From Verrucomicrobiia bacterium (lineage in GTDB: Bacteria > Verrucomicrobiota > Verrucomicrobiia > Opitutales > Opitutaceae): a stretch of DNA of 7,137 nucleotides. Shown piece after piece: positions 5,994 through 7,137 of this stretch. The stretch covers positions 1 through 7,137 of the forward strand of contig JAUHWE010000235.1 in NCBI GenBank assembly GCA_030424825.1, in the 5' to 3' direction. The notes below the pieces were generated by a model. It was not told where the DNA came from. It did not search any database and was given only the letters and a program-made list of their open reading frames with translations. How positions within the stretch are numbered: position 1 is the stretch's first letter; each line of letters begins with the position of its first letter. Position numbers and translations under genes: made by a program.

Positions 5994-6260
5994 TATAGTT
6001 TCATTACTTTCTATTCCAAAGCATTCGCAAGTCGAATTTGAATCAATCAGAACAGCCCGTCTCACTATCCTATAGTCAGCAAATCCATTTCAAAAACTAT
6101 GGTCACGGCGCCTTATCGATACAATAGAAAACGGATCAACGGAATTGACACAACCAACCCATGCGGTCACCAAGATCAAAGTCGCAAAATCAATCAATAT
6201 AGTAGTTTATTTTGCACACAAAAGTAAAATACCTATTCAGAGAGTGTCCCATAAATCAGA
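5994..6260. promoter_or_regulatory. Divergent regulatory region between the deaminase and GntR genes
   Basis: This stretch of about 270 bp has no convincing gene and is A/T-rich towards its right half. It should hold promoters for both flanking genes. A consensus TTGACA at 6145-6150 (plus strand) has no acceptable -10 at 15-19 nt. A weak alternative for the GntR gene is TTGCAC (6212-6217), 16 nt, TATTCA (6234-6239). No clear GntR-type palindromic operator stands out. Confidence 0.5.
6067..6095 (-). promoter_or_regulatory. Weak candidate promoter for the deaminase gene
   Basis: On the minus strand, TTTTGA (complement of 6090-6095), 17 nt, TAGGAT (complement of 6067-6072). The spacing is ideal but both hexamers are poor. 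If used, transcription would begin near 6060, downstream of the GTG at 6065, which would favour the ATG at 5993 as the true start. Confidence 0.2.
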
Positions 6261-7137
6261 ATGCGCGTCGCAGCAGGCCTTATCCACTTTTGGCGAGGCG
6301 AGGCGCCAATCGAACACCCATCCCCACTCAACTTTAGCGTGACCCTTTACGAATACATAGAAGAGGACTTAAAAGGGAAGATAAAGAACGGCAGCAGATT
6401 GCCGGAAAGGATAACGCTCACCGTGCTGGCCGCCGCATACGGAGTCAGTCTAACTCCTATCCGAATCGCCTTGGAACGCCTCATAGAGGCAAGGTATATT
6501 CTAAAGGGCAAAAACGGTCGTCTTCGCATAAATGCGCGTCGGAAAGCGAAAAAGAAATCCCGAATCGAAAACGCAGACAAAGGACCGCCGCGACATGACT
6601 GGGATCAAACGATCACCGAAGACATCATTCAACTTAGCGTTCAGGGGAAGACCATCTACCTCCGAGAGGAATCCGCCGCCAAACAATACGGCGTGGGGCG
6701 AACGGTCATTCGCCAGGTTTTCAATCGCTTGGCCGGAGCCGGGCTGATCGACCACGTGCCCCGTCGCGGTTGGCGCGTACACCCCTACAGCGAACAGGAC
6801 ATGCTGGACTACATTGAGGTTCGTGCAACTCTGGAGGTGAAAGCGCTTGAGCTAGCGGCAAAGCGACTGGAACCCGAACGGCTCAAGGAGTTTCTAGACG
6901 CGAACTCTCCCGACTCCAGGGGGAAGCCCAGACTCGACAATGGACCGCACCAGTACTGGATCGAGAAATCCGAAAACCGGTACATTCAGTCCTTCTTTGC
7001 CCATTTCGGCATCTACTACACCTATCTGTTCTCGTACTCCACAGTCGCCACCTCGGTGATCGAAGAGAAGGCAGCAGAGCACCGCAGAATCCTGAAAGCG
7101 CTGCTCAAGGGAAATCAAGACGCAGCCCGCAAGTACC
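6261..7137 (+). CDS. GntR/FadR-family transcriptional regulator with two winged-helix domains (3' end outside window)
   Basis: DNA-binding regulator; 292 codons are visible, with the end beyond the right edge. From ATG 6261: first GntR-type winged helix about 27-92 (L-A-A-A-Y-G-V-S-L-T-P-I-R-I-A-L-E-R-L at 56-74); a basic linker 93-101; second winged helix about 114-174 (A-A-K-Q-Y-G-V-G-R-T-V-I-R-Q at 139-152, then R-R-G-W-R-V); and an FCD-type ligand domain from about 180, with E-V-R-A-T-L-E at 186-192, an H-Q-Y-W then N-R-Y-I segment, and E-H-R-R-I-L-K-A-L near the right edge. Most FadR-type proteins have one winged helix, so the tandem is notable. GTG 6339 (codon 27) starts just before the first domain and is a credible alternative, as the extra 26 residues look unstructured; neither start has a clear Shine-Dalgarno. 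The divergent nagB-like gene is the likely target. FCD domains generally bind small carboxylates or sugar derivatives; the effector here is unknown. Confidence 0.88.
   Translation, partial: MRVAAGLIHFWRGEAPIEHPSPLNFSVTLYEYIEEDLKGKIKNGSRLPERITLTVLAAAYGVSLTPIRIALERLIEARYILKGKNGRLRINARRKAKKKSRIENADKGPPRHDWDQTITEDIIQLSVQGKTIYLREESAAKQYGVGRTVIRQVFNRLAGAGLIDHVPRRGWRVHPYSEQDMLDYIEVRATLEVKALELAAKRLEPERLKEFLDANSPDSRGKPRLDNGPHQYWIEKSENRYIQSFFAHFGIYYTYLFSYSTVATSVIEEKAAEHRRILKALLKGNQDAARKY
6290..6309. repeat. Inverted repeat near the start of the GntR gene; possible operator
   Basis: TTGGCG (6290-6295) and CGCCAA (6304-6309) are perfect 6-nt arms around 8 nt that contain direct GGCGA repeats. If the true start is GTG 6339, this lies in the leader, 30 nt upstream of the start, a natural place for an autoregulatory operator. 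If ATG 6261 is the start, it is inside the coding sequence. Confidence 0.3.

Noticed and set aside
6145..6150. TTGACA as a sigma-70 -35 for the GntR gene
   Set aside because: No acceptable -10 hexamer lies 15-19 nt downstream.

Overview
The window looks like a chromosomal segment of a Verrucomicrobiota bacterium, most likely class Opitutia (Opitutales/Puniceicoccales-like). This is inferred from protein style, not from a marker gene. The receptor has the 'E-V-Y-E-L-S-P-F' lead-in and the plug style of receptors that are abundant in that group. The GntR regulator has two winged-helix domains. The GlcN6P-deaminase-like enzyme has the 'GIGENGH' active-site loop. GTG starts are frequent and strong Shine-Dalgarno sequences are rare. 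There is no rRNA, tRNA, CRISPR array or recognisable insertion sequence.

The left two thirds (1-4329) is a complete FecI/FecR/FecA-type cell-surface signalling locus, all on the minus strand. In transcription order it holds an ECF sigma factor (3727-4266), a membrane anti-sigma/FecR regulator (2672-3727, overlapping the sigma gene by 1 nt), and a TonB-dependent receptor with an N-terminal STN signalling domain. The receptor starts at 2402 and runs off the left edge after 800 codons. The sigma-fecR operon and the receptor gene are each preceded by the same promoter: TGTAGCGAAATTTT, exactly 10 nt, then CGTCT. It occurs at 4301-4329 and 2436-2464 and nowhere else that I could find. The simplest reading is that the sigma factor drives its own operon and the receptor, closing a positive loop that FecR controls in response to ligand at the receptor. 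An unusual detail is a second, in-frame signal-peptide-like segment with its own ribosome-binding-site-like sequence, at codon 145 of the receptor, between the STN and plug domains.

The middle (4330-5190) is a short, GC-richer, gene-poor stretch on the plus strand. It carries an orphan RelE/ParE-like toxin gene (4495-4749) with no visible antitoxin, an unrecognised 54-residue helical protein (4874-5038), a probable terminator and a perfect palindrome. It reads like the remains of one or more toxin-antitoxin-type modules.

The right third (5193-7137) is a divergent pair: a glucosamine-6-phosphate deaminase/isomerase-family gene on the minus strand (5193-5993) and a GntR/FadR-type regulator on the plus strand (6261 to beyond the right edge), separated by about 270 bp of regulatory DNA. 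The layout suggests that the regulator controls the deaminase and that this is an amino-sugar catabolic locus. Whether the adjacent receptor system imports the matching glycan is speculation.
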